Source of the DNA: Ferrovibrio sp046297595
GTDB taxonomy: Bacteria; Pseudomonadota; Alphaproteobacteria; Ferrovibrionales; Ferrovibrionaceae
Direction of reading: 5' to 3'
Assembly: GCF_046297595.1 (NCBI RefSeq)
Contig: NZ_JBKBHT010000006.1
Span: forward strand, 62,001 to 126,000
DNA length: 64,000 nt
Both the position numbers and the translations under genes were made by a program. Position 1 is the first letter of the stretch; every line of letters begins with the position of its first letter. Shown here in pieces: positions 33,933 to 45,173 of the stretch. The notes under the pieces were generated by a model. It made no database searches. It saw nothing but the letters and a program-made list of their open reading frames with translations, and was not told the DNA's origin.

Positions 33933-34871
33933 ATGATGTTGCGTAATATCGCGCTTGCCGCCGCGCTGCTGCTGATGCCGGTTGCGGCTTCGGCCCATGA
34001 CAAGCTGACCGTGATGCTGGACTGGTTCGTCAACCCCGACCATGCGCCGCTGATCGTGGCCAAGCAGACCGGCATCTTCGACCGGCACGAATTGCAGGTC
34101 GACCTGATCGCGCCGGCCGATCCGAACGATCCGCCCAAGCTTGTGGCCGCCGGCAAGGCCGATGTGGCGATTTCCTACCAGCCGCAGCTGCATGTGCAGG
34201 TGGCGCAGGGCCTGCCGTTGCGGCGCATCGGCACGCTGGTGGCGACGCCGCTGAATTCGCTGGTGGTGCTGCGCGATGGGCCGGTGAAATCGGTGGCCGA
34301 CCTGAAAGGCAAGACCATCGGCTATTCGGTCGGCGGCTTCGAGGATGCGCTGCTGAAGACCATGCTGGGGCAATACGGCCTGACCCTGAAGGACGTGACC
34401 CTGGTGAATGTGAATTTCGCGCTGTCGCCCTCGATTTTCGCCGGCAAGGTGGACGGCACCATCGGCGCCTTTCGCAATTTCGAGCTGAACCAGATGGACA
34501 TCGCCGGCAAGCCCGGCCGCGCCTTCTATCCCGAGGATTACGGCGTGCCGCTCTATGACGAACTGATCCTGGTGGCGCACAAGGACAAGCTGGGCGACCA
34601 GCGCCTCTCGCGCCTGCTGGATGCCCTGGAGGAAGCGGTCGCCGCCCTGCACAACCAGCCGCAGCAGAGCTGGCAGGCCTTCATCAAGGAGAACAAGACC
34701 CTGGACGACGAGCTGAACCGCCGGGCCTGGGCCGCCACCCTGCCGCGCTTCGCCCAGTCGCCGCGCGCGCTGGACAGCCGGCGTTATGCCCGCTTCGCCG
34801 ACTACCTGACCAGGCAGGGCCTGATCCCGAAGGCCCTGCCGGTGGGCGATTATGCCGTGGAACTGCCCTGA
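33933..34871 (+). CDS. thiY: Thiamine-precursor ABC transporter substrate-binding protein
   Basis: A 312-residue periplasmic protein of the NMT1/THI5-like family with a signal peptide (MMLRNIALAAALLLMPVAASA). The binding-site region LDWFVNPDHAPLIVAKQTG matches hydroxymethylpyrimidine-binding ThiY proteins. The start at 33933 follows AGGAG by six bases, 11 bases after the permease stop. Third gene behind the TPP riboswitch. Confidence 0.92.
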   Translation: MMLRNIALAAALLLMPVAASAHDKLTVMLDWFVNPDHAPLIVAKQTGIFDRHELQVDLIAPADPNDPPKLVAAGKADVAISYQPQLHVQVAQGLPLRRIGTLVATPLNSLVVLRDGPVKSVADLKGKTIGYSVGGFEDALLKTMLGQYGLTLKDVTLVNVNFALSPSIFAGKVDGTIGAFRNFELNQMDIAGKPGRAFYPEDYGVPLYDELILVAHKDKLGDQRLSRLLDALEEAVAALHNQPQQSWQAFIKENKTLDDELNRRAWAATLPRFAQSPRALDSRRYARFADYLTRQGLIPKALPVGDYAVELP

Positions 34872-34965
34872 TATAGGCCGGATACGGATTATGAAGCGCT
34901 TGAATTAACCGGCAGAAAGGCACTCAATATTCAAGTTGAGGTCGTATGGCGTGGAGGAACGTCCA

Positions 34966-35514
34966 GTGCAGCGACCGAATTTTGCCAGGCTGCATCCGCG
35001 TTTCGCGGCACTGCGTGACTATCTGGCGCAGGCGGCCCCGCCAGGTCGCCTGCCGGGCCGGCAGGATATCGACCCGACGAGGCTGAAAGCGCTGCTGCCC
35101 TTCATCAACCTGGTGGATGTGGAACGCAGCGCCGAGGGATTGCGGTTCCGCTTCCGCCTGACCGGCACATTGCAAACAGAAGTGGCCGGTCGCGAGATCA
35201 ATGGCCGCTATGTCGAGGATGCGGTGCTGCCGGAATATGTGGAGCGCATCCGGAACAACATGCGCCAATGCGTCACCACGCGCCGGCCGATCTACGACCG
35301 GTTTCCGATGCCGCATCCCGATCGTGATTTCATCGATACCGAACGCGTCTATTTTCCGCTGGCGCGCGACGGCGAAACCGTCGACATGCTGCTGATCCTC
35401 AACGACTACCCGCATGAGGAAGAGGCAAATACCGAGGCGAAAGCCGAACCTGAGGCAGACAGGACGGACAACAGGAGGCCGCCGAACCTGGAAACAAAAA
35501 CGCCGGCACAGTGA
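34966..35514 (+). CDS. PAS_5-like PAS domain protein
   Basis: A 182-residue protein with a PAS_5-like domain (about residues 20-145): LKALLPFINLVDVERSAEG, FRLTGTLQTEVAGREINGRY, and VYFPLARDGETVDMLLILND. Stand-alone PAS_5 proteins are frequent in Rhodospirillales; some may sense redox state or a ligand, but the role is not known. The tail (residues 146-182) is acidic and disordered. The start is the GTG at 34966, preceded by GTGGAGGA; earlier in-frame starts at 34936 and 34951 lie over or before that site. Confidence 0.8.
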   Translation: MQRPNFARLHPRFAALRDYLAQAAPPGRLPGRQDIDPTRLKALLPFINLVDVERSAEGLRFRFRLTGTLQTEVAGREINGRYVEDAVLPEYVERIRNNMRQCVTTRRPIYDRFPMPHPDRDFIDTERVYFPLARDGETVDMLLILNDYPHEEEANTEAKAEPEADRTDNRRPPNLETKTPAQ

Positions 35515-35530
35515 GCTGCGCCGGCGTTTT
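35497..35530. terminator. Bidirectional terminator between the PAS gene and the cold-shock gene
   Basis: An 11-bp perfect stem (AAAACGCCGGC with GCCGGCGTTTT) overlaps the last codons of the PAS gene and lies 23 bases beyond the stop of the convergent cold-shock gene, so it can end both transcripts. Confidence 0.8.
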
Positions 35531-35553
35531 GAAGGATGGCGTAAAGCCCTGAC

Positions 35554-36216
35554 TCAGTCCTTGCGGATTTCCGCGACCTGCGGACCCTTGGGGCCCTGGC
35601 CGATGCGCACACGCACGGAATCGCCCGGCTGCAGTTCGTTGATGCCCTCGCGGCGCAGCACTTCCATGTGGACGAAGATGTCCTGCTGGCCATCGCCGCG
35701 CGACACGAAGCCGTAGCCCTTCACGGCATTGAACCACTTCACCTTGGCCTCGAAGAAATCGCCCTGGGCGACCACCGACGGGAAGCGCGGCGGGCCACGG
35801 TCTCCCCCGAAACCGCCGCCGCCGAAACCGCCGCGGTCGCCGCCGAAGCGATCGCCGCCACCGAAACGGTCATTGCCACCAAAGCGCGGCTGACGCGGCG
35901 GGCGCGGACCGCGGTCGCCAAAACCGCCACCCATGCCGCCGGGACCGCGGCCGGCCGACGGCGCAGCCGTGCTGGTATCGACCGACAGAACACGGATCGC
36001 CTGCATGCCTTTCGGCCTGCGGGCAACCTCAAGCATCACGGTCGTGCCTTCCTCGATGCTTTCGTGACCCGCCTGACGCAGGCAGGACAGGTGCAGGAAC
36101 ACGTCACCGGAATTGTCGTCTGGACTGACGAAACCAAACCCTTTGACGGCGTTGAACCACTTAACTTTGCCAGAAATCTTGATGATTTCCGCGTCGCCGA
36201 AGCCCCCTTGATCCAC
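35554..36216 (-). CDS. Cold-shock protein with two CSD domains and a Gly/Arg-rich linker
   Basis: A 220-residue protein with two cold-shock domains, residues about 14-80 (GKVKWFNAVKGFGFVSPDD) and 154-220 (AKVKWFNAVKGYGFVSRGD), each with RNP1/RNP2-type aromatic motifs for single-strand RNA or DNA binding. The linker is rich in Gly, Arg, Phe and Asp (RFGGNDRFGG-like repeats), resembling eukaryotic RGG linkers. It starts with GTG at 36216, GAAGGA about eight bases upstream. Double-CSD proteins of this type occur in alphaproteobacteria as RNA chaperones. Confidence 0.9.
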   Translation of the reverse strand: MDQGGFGDAEIIKISGKVKWFNAVKGFGFVSPDDNSGDVFLHLSCLRQAGHESIEEGTTVMLEVARRPKGMQAIRVLSVDTSTAAPSAGRGPGGMGGGFGDRGPRPPRQPRFGGNDRFGGGDRFGGDRGGFGGGGFGGDRGPPRFPSVVAQGDFFEAKVKWFNAVKGYGFVSRGDGQQDIFVHMEVLRREGINELQPGDSVRVRIGQGPKGPQVAEIRKD

Positions 36217-36324
36217 TCTTTTAATCCTTCAATTGCCGACTACGCCCCCAAGCGTAACATCATTTTTTGGACCTGCCAAAACGATTCTAACAAGGCGTGC
36301 GTGGGGTTAGCTGCGACTTTGGAC

Positions 36325-37086
36325 TTAGATCGTAGGGCCCTCGACCCGGCGTTTCGGGCGCCAGCGGGTGACCGAGCGGCCATCGGCGGTAAAGCGGACT
36401 TCCTGGCTGTCGGGCGGCGCGGCACGCAGATGGCCGGCGGCTTCCTGCACCGACGCCGTGCGTGCCGGAACCGGGGCCGGCGAAGCCTGGCCCGCAGATG
36501 CCGGGACCGGCGGTTTGGCCGGCTGACCCTGCATGGCCCGGGTCAGGGCATGGCTAGGCGCGCGTCCGCCGGAATGCTGTGCGATTTTCGCCCGCACTGC
36601 CTCCTCGAACGGCGGCAGGTCCACCTTCGGGCGCGCCTGAGCGGCATGGCCGGCCTTGGCGGCGCTCTTGGTGGGATGGCTGCGATGGGTTTCGACATGA
36701 ACCTCGCTGCCCGGGCCGTTCTCCTGCGCCCGGCGCCAGGCCGGATCTCCGACCACGAGCTTATGCAGGGCGATGGCCGGCAGCGCGCCGAAACGCTTCC
36801 AGAAGCCGTCGAGGAAGGCTTCCGCCGTTTCGCTCAAACTCGGCGACCAGGGATTCTCGATGCCGGCCTGGAAGACCAGATCCAGCGTGGGTTCGATCGG
36901 CCCGTCCTCGCCGACCAGAAAGGTGGCGGGCATCAGCTTGGCACCCTCGCGGGCGATGGCATAATGGGCCTGGGCAAGGTAGAGCAGCCAGCGCAGCTTG
37001 GGCAGCGACATGGCAATACGTTCCGTGGCCGCGCGTTCAAGCAGCCAGAAACTGACATCGATACCGGATCGCGTTGCGGGGACCAT
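36325..37086 (-). CDS. Panacea/DUF4065-like protein
   Basis: A 253-residue protein. Residues about 27-110 have the Panacea (DUF4065, SocA/GepA-like) pattern: LPKLRWLLYLAQAHYAIAREG, LMPATFLVGEDGPIEPTLDLVF. Panacea domains neutralise unrelated toxins in hyperpromiscuous toxin-antitoxin pairs, but other members, such as SocA, are proteolytic adaptors. The second half is Ala/Pro-rich and disordered with a basic end. No toxin-like gene is beside it, so it stands alone here. The ATG at 37086 follows GGGA. Homology is weak. Confidence 0.6.
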   Translation of the reverse strand: MVPATRSGIDVSFWLLERAATERIAMSLPKLRWLLYLAQAHYAIAREGAKLMPATFLVGEDGPIEPTLDLVFQAGIENPWSPSLSETAEAFLDGFWKRFGALPAIALHKLVVGDPAWRRAQENGPGSEVHVETHRSHPTKSAAKAGHAAQARPKVDLPPFEEAVRAKIAQHSGGRAPSHALTRAMQGQPAKPPVPASAGQASPAPVPARTASVQEAAGHLRAAPPDSQEVRFTADGRSVTRWRPKRRVEGPTI

Positions 37087-37216
37087 GACCGTCCCTAATC
37101 CCTCATCCAGACCTGAACCTAGTTATCGCAAACCTAGGCGGCTAAGCTTAACAGCCCGTGAATCGACCGCCCCATCGCCCTGCCTGTAATTATGTAGTGT
37201 TTTCTGGAGATTTGCC

Positions 37217-37882
37217 ATGGAACTGACCGGCGAACAGCTCATCCCCGCCCCCCGGGCCAAGGTCTGGGATGCCCTCTACGACCCCGAGATTCTGCGCCAG
37301 TGCATTGCCGGCTGCGAAACCGTCACCAAAACCTCGGATACCGAGTTCGAGGCCGCCGTCCAGGTCAAGGTCGGCCCGGTGAAGGCCAAATTCAAGGGCA
37401 AGGTGACCCTGACCGATATCGATCCGCCGAACAGTTGCACGATCAACGGCGAGGCCCAGGGCGGCGTGGCGGCCGGTTTCGGCAAGGGCAATGCCAAGGT
37501 GCAGCTTGCGGATGCCGATAATGGCGCCACGAAACTGACCTACAGCGTGCAGGCCCAGGTGGGCGGCAAGCTGGCCCAGATCGGCGCCCGGCTGATCGAC
37601 GGCGTGGCCGCCAAGATGGCCGAGGACTTCTTCGCCAAGTTCAACCAGATCGTTGCCGCACCGCAAGATGCCGCCGCCGTGGCCGAAGCCGCGAAGGATA
37701 TCGCCATGGCCGAGCCGATCGCGGCGTCGGCCAGCCTGGACGCCCTGCCGAAATCACAGCAGCCTGTTGCACCGCAAACGCAGAAAGCGGGGCCGGTCAC
37801 CGGCGGGATACCGAGCTGGCTGTGGATCGCCGGCCTGATCGTGATCGTATGCGCAGCAACGGTCCTCGTGCTGCGCGGCTGA
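37217..37882 (+). CDS. coxG: CoxG-like SRPBCC protein
   Basis: A 221-residue protein with a CoxG domain (residues 1-150, GEQLIPAPRAKVWDALYDPEILRQCI) and a C-terminal hydrophobic anchor at about 198-218. CoxG proteins are thought to anchor CO dehydrogenase to the membrane or deliver electrons. It is just upstream of coxS-coxL-coxM, which fits this job. GGAG precedes the ATG. Confidence 0.88.
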   Translation: MELTGEQLIPAPRAKVWDALYDPEILRQCIAGCETVTKTSDTEFEAAVQVKVGPVKAKFKGKVTLTDIDPPNSCTINGEAQGGVAAGFGKGNAKVQLADADNGATKLTYSVQAQVGGKLAQIGARLIDGVAAKMAEDFFAKFNQIVAAPQDAAAVAEAAKDIAMAEPIAASASLDALPKSQQPVAPQTQKAGPVTGGIPSWLWIAGLIVIVCAATVLVLRG

Positions 37883-38008
37883 GATATTTTCCACAGCATT
37901 GAGCGGCTTCGCCGTTTTGCAACTTGACGCCATTCGCGCGTTTCGCCCACTCTCTTGTCCGGGTGAAGCGCGCGCTATCTTCAGCTCCGCGCTTGATGGG
38001 AGGAAAGC

Positions 38009-38479
<471 letters not shown>

Positions 38480-38484
38480 GCGTC

Positions 38485-40857
<2,373 letters not shown>

Positions 40858-40876
40858 AGTTCAGAGGAGAAGCCCC

Positions 40877-41674
40877 ATGTATGCGTTCAATTACCATCGC
40901 CCGGCCTCGCTGGCGGATGCGGCCAAGCTGCTCGGCAGCGCCACCGACGGCAAGTTCCTGGCCGGCGGCCAGACCCTGCTGCCGACCCTGAAGCAGCGCC
41001 TGGCCTCGCCGTCCGACCTTGTCGACCTGAACGGCATCGCCGAACTGAACGGCATCACCGTCTCGGGCGGCAGCGTCATCATCGGCGCCACCACGCGCCA
41101 TGCCGCCGTCGCCGCCTCGGCCGAGGTCAAGAAAGCCATCCCGGCCCTGGCGGCCCTGGCCGGTGGCATCGGCGATCCGCAGGTGCGCAACATGGGCACC
41201 ATCGGCGGTTCGCTGGCCAACAACGACCCGGCGGCCGACTATCCCGGTGCCGTGCTGGGCCTGGGCGCCACCATCCATACTTCCAAGCGCAAGATCGCGG
41301 CCGACGATTTCTTCACCGGCATGTTCGAGACCGCACTGGAGGAAGGCGAGATCATCACCAAGGTGGAATTCCCGATCCCGAAGCGCGCCGGCTATGTGAA
41401 ATTCCCCAACCCGGCCTCGCGCTACGTGATGGCGGGCGCCTTCGTGGCCGAGACGACGAGCGGCGTGCGGGTGGCCATCAACGGGGCCGGCCCCTGCGTA
41501 TTCCGTCACAAGGAGATGGAAGCCGCGCTGGCGAAGTCCTTCTCGCCCGATGCGCTGAAGGGCATCAAGACCGATGCGGGCAGCATGAACAACGACATCC
41601 ATGCCAGCTCGGAATACCGCGCCCATCTGGTGGGCGTGATCGCCAAGCGCGCCGTGTTGGCCGCGCTGGGCTGA
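40877..41674 (+). CDS. coxM: CO-dehydrogenase-type FAD-binding medium subunit
   Basis: A 265-residue FAD-binding subunit with the family motifs AGGQTLLPTLKQRLASP and TIGGSLANNDPAADYP for FAD. It takes electrons from CoxS. AGAGGAG lies ten bases upstream of the ATG, 19 bases after coxL. Confidence 0.95.
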   Translation: MYAFNYHRPASLADAAKLLGSATDGKFLAGGQTLLPTLKQRLASPSDLVDLNGIAELNGITVSGGSVIIGATTRHAAVAASAEVKKAIPALAALAGGIGDPQVRNMGTIGGSLANNDPAADYPGAVLGLGATIHTSKRKIAADDFFTGMFETALEEGEIITKVEFPIPKRAGYVKFPNPASRYVMAGAFVAETTSGVRVAINGAGPCVFRHKEMEAALAKSFSPDALKGIKTDAGSMNNDIHASSEYRAHLVGVIAKRAVLAALG

Positions 41675-41698
41675 ACCACATCCATCCTGCGAAGACGC

Positions 41699-41731
41699 GA
41701 ACGCCGGGCCACAAGCCCGGCGTTCTGCATT
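41699..41731 (+). terminator. Intrinsic terminator after coxM
   Basis: An 11-bp perfect stem (GAACGCCGGGC with GCCCGGCGTTC) around CACAA lies 24 bases after the coxM stop. It also lies 16 bases from the stop of the convergent cytochrome c gene. The T tract is modest. Confidence 0.7.
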
Positions 41732-41746
41732 TCTAGCGGCTGTTCT

Positions 41747-42634
41747 TTAGCTGGCCGGTCCCGGCAGCGTCTTCAGATAGGCCAGCAGGGCGGCAATTTC
41801 GGCATCCGACATTTCCTTGAGGGAGTCGAAGGGCATTACCTGGATGGTGCTGCCATCCGGACGCTTGCCGCCGCGCAGCATGGCAGCGAAGGCTTCGGAC
41901 GTCGGATACCGCGCCATCACGGGCCCGGGGCGCAGGTCGGCGGCGGCCGGCCAGTCCGGCGGCGCGCCCGGGATTTTGCCGCCGCGGAAACCTTCGCCGT
42001 GACAGCCCAGGCACATATTGGCCGCGTAGGCGCCCTGCGCGATCACATCGTCCGCCGGTGCGGGCAAAGCGGGCGGCAGGCTATGGTCGATTTTCTCGGC
42101 GACGTCTTTCAGAATGCCGGCGGCATAGACAAGGCGCACCGGCAGCGGCAGGCGCAGATCGCGCCGGTCGCCTTCGACCGGCGGCAGCGCGCGAATATAG
42201 GCCACCATCGCGCCCAGATCGGCATCGGTCATCCGGTTATAGTCTTCGCTGGGCATGATCAGCAGCGGCTGGCCATTCCGGTTCAGGCCATGGCGGATCG
42301 CGCGCACCCAGTCGGCGGAGGTGTAAACAGCGGTCGGACTGCCGGCGCCAAGCGTCAGGTTCGGCCCTTTGACATACAGGCCATTGGGATCATCGATGAA
42401 GGTCTTGCCTGCACCGTCGCGGCCATGGCAGTCGATGCAGCCGCGCGATTCAAACAGATACCGGCCGTGCTGCAGGGCATCGGTGCTGGACGGGATGTCG
42501 ATGGCCGCGACCGTCACCGGCACCACGCGCTGCAGCTTGCGTTCGCTGACGAGTTCCGCGAATCCCGCGGCACCGCCGATGACAAGCGCTATCGCCCCGG
42601 CCACACCGGCCGCGACCTTCCAGAGTCTACGCAT
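41747..42634 (-). CDS. Diheme cytochrome c
   Basis: A 295-residue exported or anchored cytochrome with an N-terminal hydrophobic segment (residues 4-24) and two haem-binding CXXCH motifs, CIDCH and CLGCH, in two cytochrome c domains. Methionine-rich segments (GQPLLIMPSEDY, IQVMPFDSL) offer axial ligands. It resembles the cytochrome subunit of alcohol or aldehyde dehydrogenases, and may take electrons from such enzymes. The start at 42634 follows GGAGAGGGAA. It faces coxM and is not in that operon, so a link to CoxL is only a possibility. Confidence 0.9.
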   Translation of the reverse strand: MRRLWKVAAGVAGAIALVIGGAAGFAELVSERKLQRVVPVTVAAIDIPSSTDALQHGRYLFESRGCIDCHGRDGAGKTFIDDPNGLYVKGPNLTLGAGSPTAVYTSADWVRAIRHGLNRNGQPLLIMPSEDYNRMTDADLGAMVAYIRALPPVEGDRRDLRLPLPVRLVYAAGILKDVAEKIDHSLPPALPAPADDVIAQGAYAANMCLGCHGEGFRGGKIPGAPPDWPAAADLRPGPVMARYPTSEAFAAMLRGGKRPDGSTIQVMPFDSLKEMSDAEIAALLAYLKTLPGPAS

Positions 42635-42663
42635 TTCCCTCTCCGTTGGATACGAGGCCGGCT

Positions 42664-43452
42664 TCAGCCGGTCGGCCCCTTCTCGCCAAGTGTCCAGTTC
42701 TCTTTGCGGCCGCGCTCGTTTAGGGGCAGTGCAACGCCCACGCGACGGCGACTGAAGCGACCATTCGGCGCAAGATTGGTCATGATGATCTCGGCCACGT
42801 CCTCGTAGCTTACGATCAGTTCCGAGAGCTTGGATTTCATCAGCAGCGAGAGGGCCACAGGCGGGGCCCAGCGCGCCCAGGCCCCCACCCGATACGGCAG
42901 CATCTCGACACTGATCCGCAGATCGTCTCGCGGCAGGCCGTTGGCGGCGGCGACCATCGGACCGGGACACATCAGAGACCAGTCACAGCTTGATGCCTGC
43001 AGACGCCGCCAGTTGATTTCGTGCGTTTTGTACATGGCCGGCACGCCAGGCAGGCTGACTCCAATCCGGTCGGCATGCGGCACGGTCAGCACCGCCGCGC
43101 CGGCGAGCAGCCATAGGCGGCCTGAAGGCGCCATATGCTGCTCCGCGGCAGCGACGACATTCTCGAAAAGCGAGACAAACCTCGCCCCGTCCGCAACATG
43201 GCCGGCTGCATTGACAAGAGCATCGCAGCCCATGACCGCCGAGGCCATGGCCCGCTTGTCGAAGACATCGCCCTCCACGACCCTGACATGCTCCGGGAGA
43301 ATACCGGGCCAATGCTCGGCAAAACGGCTGGCATTGCGTACGAATACGGTGACCTCGTGCCCATGGGCCAACCCACGCGCAACCAGCCTGCGCCCGAGAT
43401 TGCCGGCGGCGCCGAGCACGACGACCTTTTTGCGTTCGCTTGCCTCTGCCAT
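42664..43452 (-). CDS. NmrA-like/atypical SDR NAD(P)-binding protein
   Basis: A 262-residue Rossmann protein with the N-terminal motif VVLGAAGNLGRRLV typical of atypical SDRs (NmrA-like, NAD(P)H-binding). No catalytic YxxxK is clear. It is divergent from the TetR gene at 43548, with an intergenic region holding several inverted repeats, so it is likely regulated by that repressor. Substrate unknown. Confidence 0.85.
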   Translation of the reverse strand: MAEASERKKVVVLGAAGNLGRRLVARGLAHGHEVTVFVRNASRFAEHWPGILPEHVRVVEGDVFDKRAMASAVMGCDALVNAAGHVADGARFVSLFENVVAAAEQHMAPSGRLWLLAGAAVLTVPHADRIGVSLPGVPAMYKTHEINWRRLQASSCDWSLMCPGPMVAAANGLPRDDLRISVEMLPYRVGAWARWAPPVALSLLMKSKLSELIVSYEDVAEIIMTNLAPNGRFSRRRVGVALPLNERGRKENWTLGEKGPTG

Positions 43453-43493
43453 AATTGCCTTGGAACTTCCTGCGATTAGCGTATCATTAAGAA

Positions 43494-43545
43494 AATGAGA
43501 ATAACCTCATTTCTGAGACTAGCGTCATTTATGAGAGGATTCTCA
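43494..43545. promoter_or_regulatory. Candidate TetR operators
   Basis: Perfect inverted repeats lie in the 95-base gap between two divergent genes: AATGAG-N6-CTCATT at 43494-43511 and TGAGA-GGAT-TCTCA at 43532-43545. They share the TGAG/CTCA half-site, with a further CTCA/TGAG pair between them. This is the expected place for a TetR-family repressor to control itself and its neighbour. Confidence 0.55.
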
Positions 43546-43547
43546 GT

Positions 43548-44180
43548 TTGTCAATGGCTAAATCGGCGCCCTCCAAACGCGACCGCACCCGCCGCCAGCT
43601 GCTCGATGCCGCCGTGAAGGTTTTTGCCGCTCATGGCGTCGAGGCCGCTACGATCCAGGAAATCGCCGCGGTCGCTGGTGTCGCCAACGGCACCTTCTAC
43701 AACTACTTCCAGACCAAGGAAGGAATCATGGAGGCCGCCGCCGTCGCGGTCGGTGTGGATTACTGCAAGCGGATCGCTGCCAGCGCCGCCCATCTTCCTG
43801 ACGGCGCCGAACGTATGTCGATTGGCGGCCGCCGCTATATGGTCATGGCGCTAGAACAACCCGAACTGGCACGATTCACGATGTCCGTGGCGGTCTTCTC
43901 GCCGATCTGGGCGGCACAGGTAGAACCCTTCATCCGCGCCGACCTGATGCTGGGCATCAGGCAGAAGCGCTTTCATGTCGCCAGCGTGCCCGCCGCCATG
44001 GACATGATCACCGGCACCAATTATGCCGCGATCAACAGCATCCTCGCCGGTCGCGCCGGCAAAAGCCATGTCGCGACCATTTCGGCAACCATCCTGCGCG
44101 GTCTGGGCATGGCGCCAGACGATGCCGACGAGATCGCCCGCCGGCCCCTGCCGCCAATGCCGCCTATGGCTAGAGAATGA
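43548..44180 (+). CDS. TetR-family transcriptional regulator
   Basis: A 210-residue repressor with the TetR DNA-binding HTH at about residues 12-60 (RRQLLDAAVKVFAAHG, TIQEIAAVAGVANGTFYNYF) and a helical ligand-binding domain. The start is probably the TTG at 43548, eight bases after GAGAGGA; an ATG at 43554 is nearby. Divergent from the NmrA-like gene. Its 3' end overlaps the convergent nitrile hydratase accessory gene by 11 bases. Confidence 0.88.
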   Translation: MSMAKSAPSKRDRTRRQLLDAAVKVFAAHGVEAATIQEIAAVAGVANGTFYNYFQTKEGIMEAAAVAVGVDYCKRIAASAAHLPDGAERMSIGGRRYMVMALEQPELARFTMSVAVFSPIWAAQVEPFIRADLMLGIRQKRFHVASVPAAMDMITGTNYAAINSILAGRAGKSHVATISATILRGLGMAPDDADEIARRPLPPMPPMARE

Positions 44181-44517
44181 TTGGCTGGCCGTGCGGCGTG
44201 GCTTTCGCCGCGCGGTCCCAGGCCTCGGCGCGCTCATGCAGCGCGGCATCCGAAGTCGCGCCTTTGGCCACGACAAGTTTTTCCAGCGCGTTGAGCCAGT
44301 GGTAATAGTAGGTCTCGCCGGTATCGGGGTCGCCGGCGGCCTGCGCGCGCTTGATCTCGGCGCTTAAGCTCTCGGCCCATTCCGGCCAGGTGAACAGGCC
44401 CTTCTGGTGCAGGGCCACGGCCATGGCAAAAGCCTGCGCCTCCCACGGCGCGCGGAAGACCGGCGCGGCGGTCTCGTCACAGGGCAGATCGGGCAGCAGG
44501 GCCTTCAGCTCGCTCAT
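44170..44517 (-). CDS. Nitrile hydratase accessory protein
   Basis: A 115-residue protein resembling the N-terminal half of a nitrile hydratase beta subunit: FRAPWEAQAFAMAVALHQKG, FTWPEWAESLSAEI, YYYHWLNALEKLV. Such small proteins act as metallochaperones that deliver cobalt or iron and help oxidise the cysteines of the alpha subunit. The ATG at 44517 overlaps the beta-subunit stop (ATGA). Third gene of the nitrile hydratase cluster. Confidence 0.85.
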   Translation of the reverse strand: MSELKALLPDLPCDETAAPVFRAPWEAQAFAMAVALHQKGLFTWPEWAESLSAEIKRAQAAGDPDTGETYYYHWLNALEKLVVAKGATSDAALHERAEAWDRAAKATPHGQPIIL

Positions 44518-45173
44518 GCCGGCTCCAGGTAGCTGTCCCAGGCATCGACCGAGACCGACACCGTCGGATCGGCGCCTTCGCCCCAGAGCTCGCGGCCCTC
44601 GAACCGCACGGTGTAGAGCCATTGCGGCATCTCGCCCCGGCCCTGCGCGCTGGCATCGGGGAAGACATGCATGCCATGCAACAGTTCGACAATGCCGACA
44701 TGGCCGCGCACGTAACGCGGCAGACGGGTATGGCCCGCGGGATGCATGTTCTTCGCCCGCACGCGGTCGCCAACTTTAAAACGCGCCGGCTGGGTCGCCT
44801 CGCGTTCGGTCGGGCCGCCTTTCGCCAGCACGGCCGGCACGGCCTCGGCCTTCAGGATGCGCGGCAGCTGTTTCGGCGGCGCCAGCACGCGGCCGGCCTC
44901 GATCTCGTCCGCGCCGACCAGCCCGCGGTCGGCCATCAGCTTTTCCAGCCCCGCCAGCCAGATCTCGTAATAGCTCTTGGCCAGGTATTGCGGCGGCGGC
45001 AGGCTTTCGCGCGCCGAGCGCGACTGGTCGATGTTCCACTGCCCGGTCGCGCCCATCGCCAGCGTCATGGCCAGCACGCGCTTTTCCCAGCCGGCATGGA
45101 AGCGGATATGTTCGGGTTCGGGCTGCACCGGGCCGAAGCCCATCATGCCGCCCATATCGGCTGCGCCATTCAT
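44514..45173 (-). CDS. nthB: Nitrile hydratase beta subunit
   Basis: A 219-residue beta subunit with MNGAADMGGMMGFGPVQPEP at the N-terminus and a C-terminal SH3-like region with FKVGDRVRAKN, TRLPRYVRGHVG and the conserved YTVRFEGRELWG. Nitrile hydratase converts nitriles to amides. The ATG overlaps the alpha-subunit stop (ATGA). No amidase gene lies nearby. Confidence 0.93.
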   Translation of the reverse strand: MNGAADMGGMMGFGPVQPEPEHIRFHAGWEKRVLAMTLAMGATGQWNIDQSRSARESLPPPQYLAKSYYEIWLAGLEKLMADRGLVGADEIEAGRVLAPPKQLPRILKAEAVPAVLAKGGPTEREATQPARFKVGDRVRAKNMHPAGHTRLPRYVRGHVGIVELLHGMHVFPDASAQGRGEMPQWLYTVRFEGRELWGEGADPTVSVSVDAWDSYLEPA

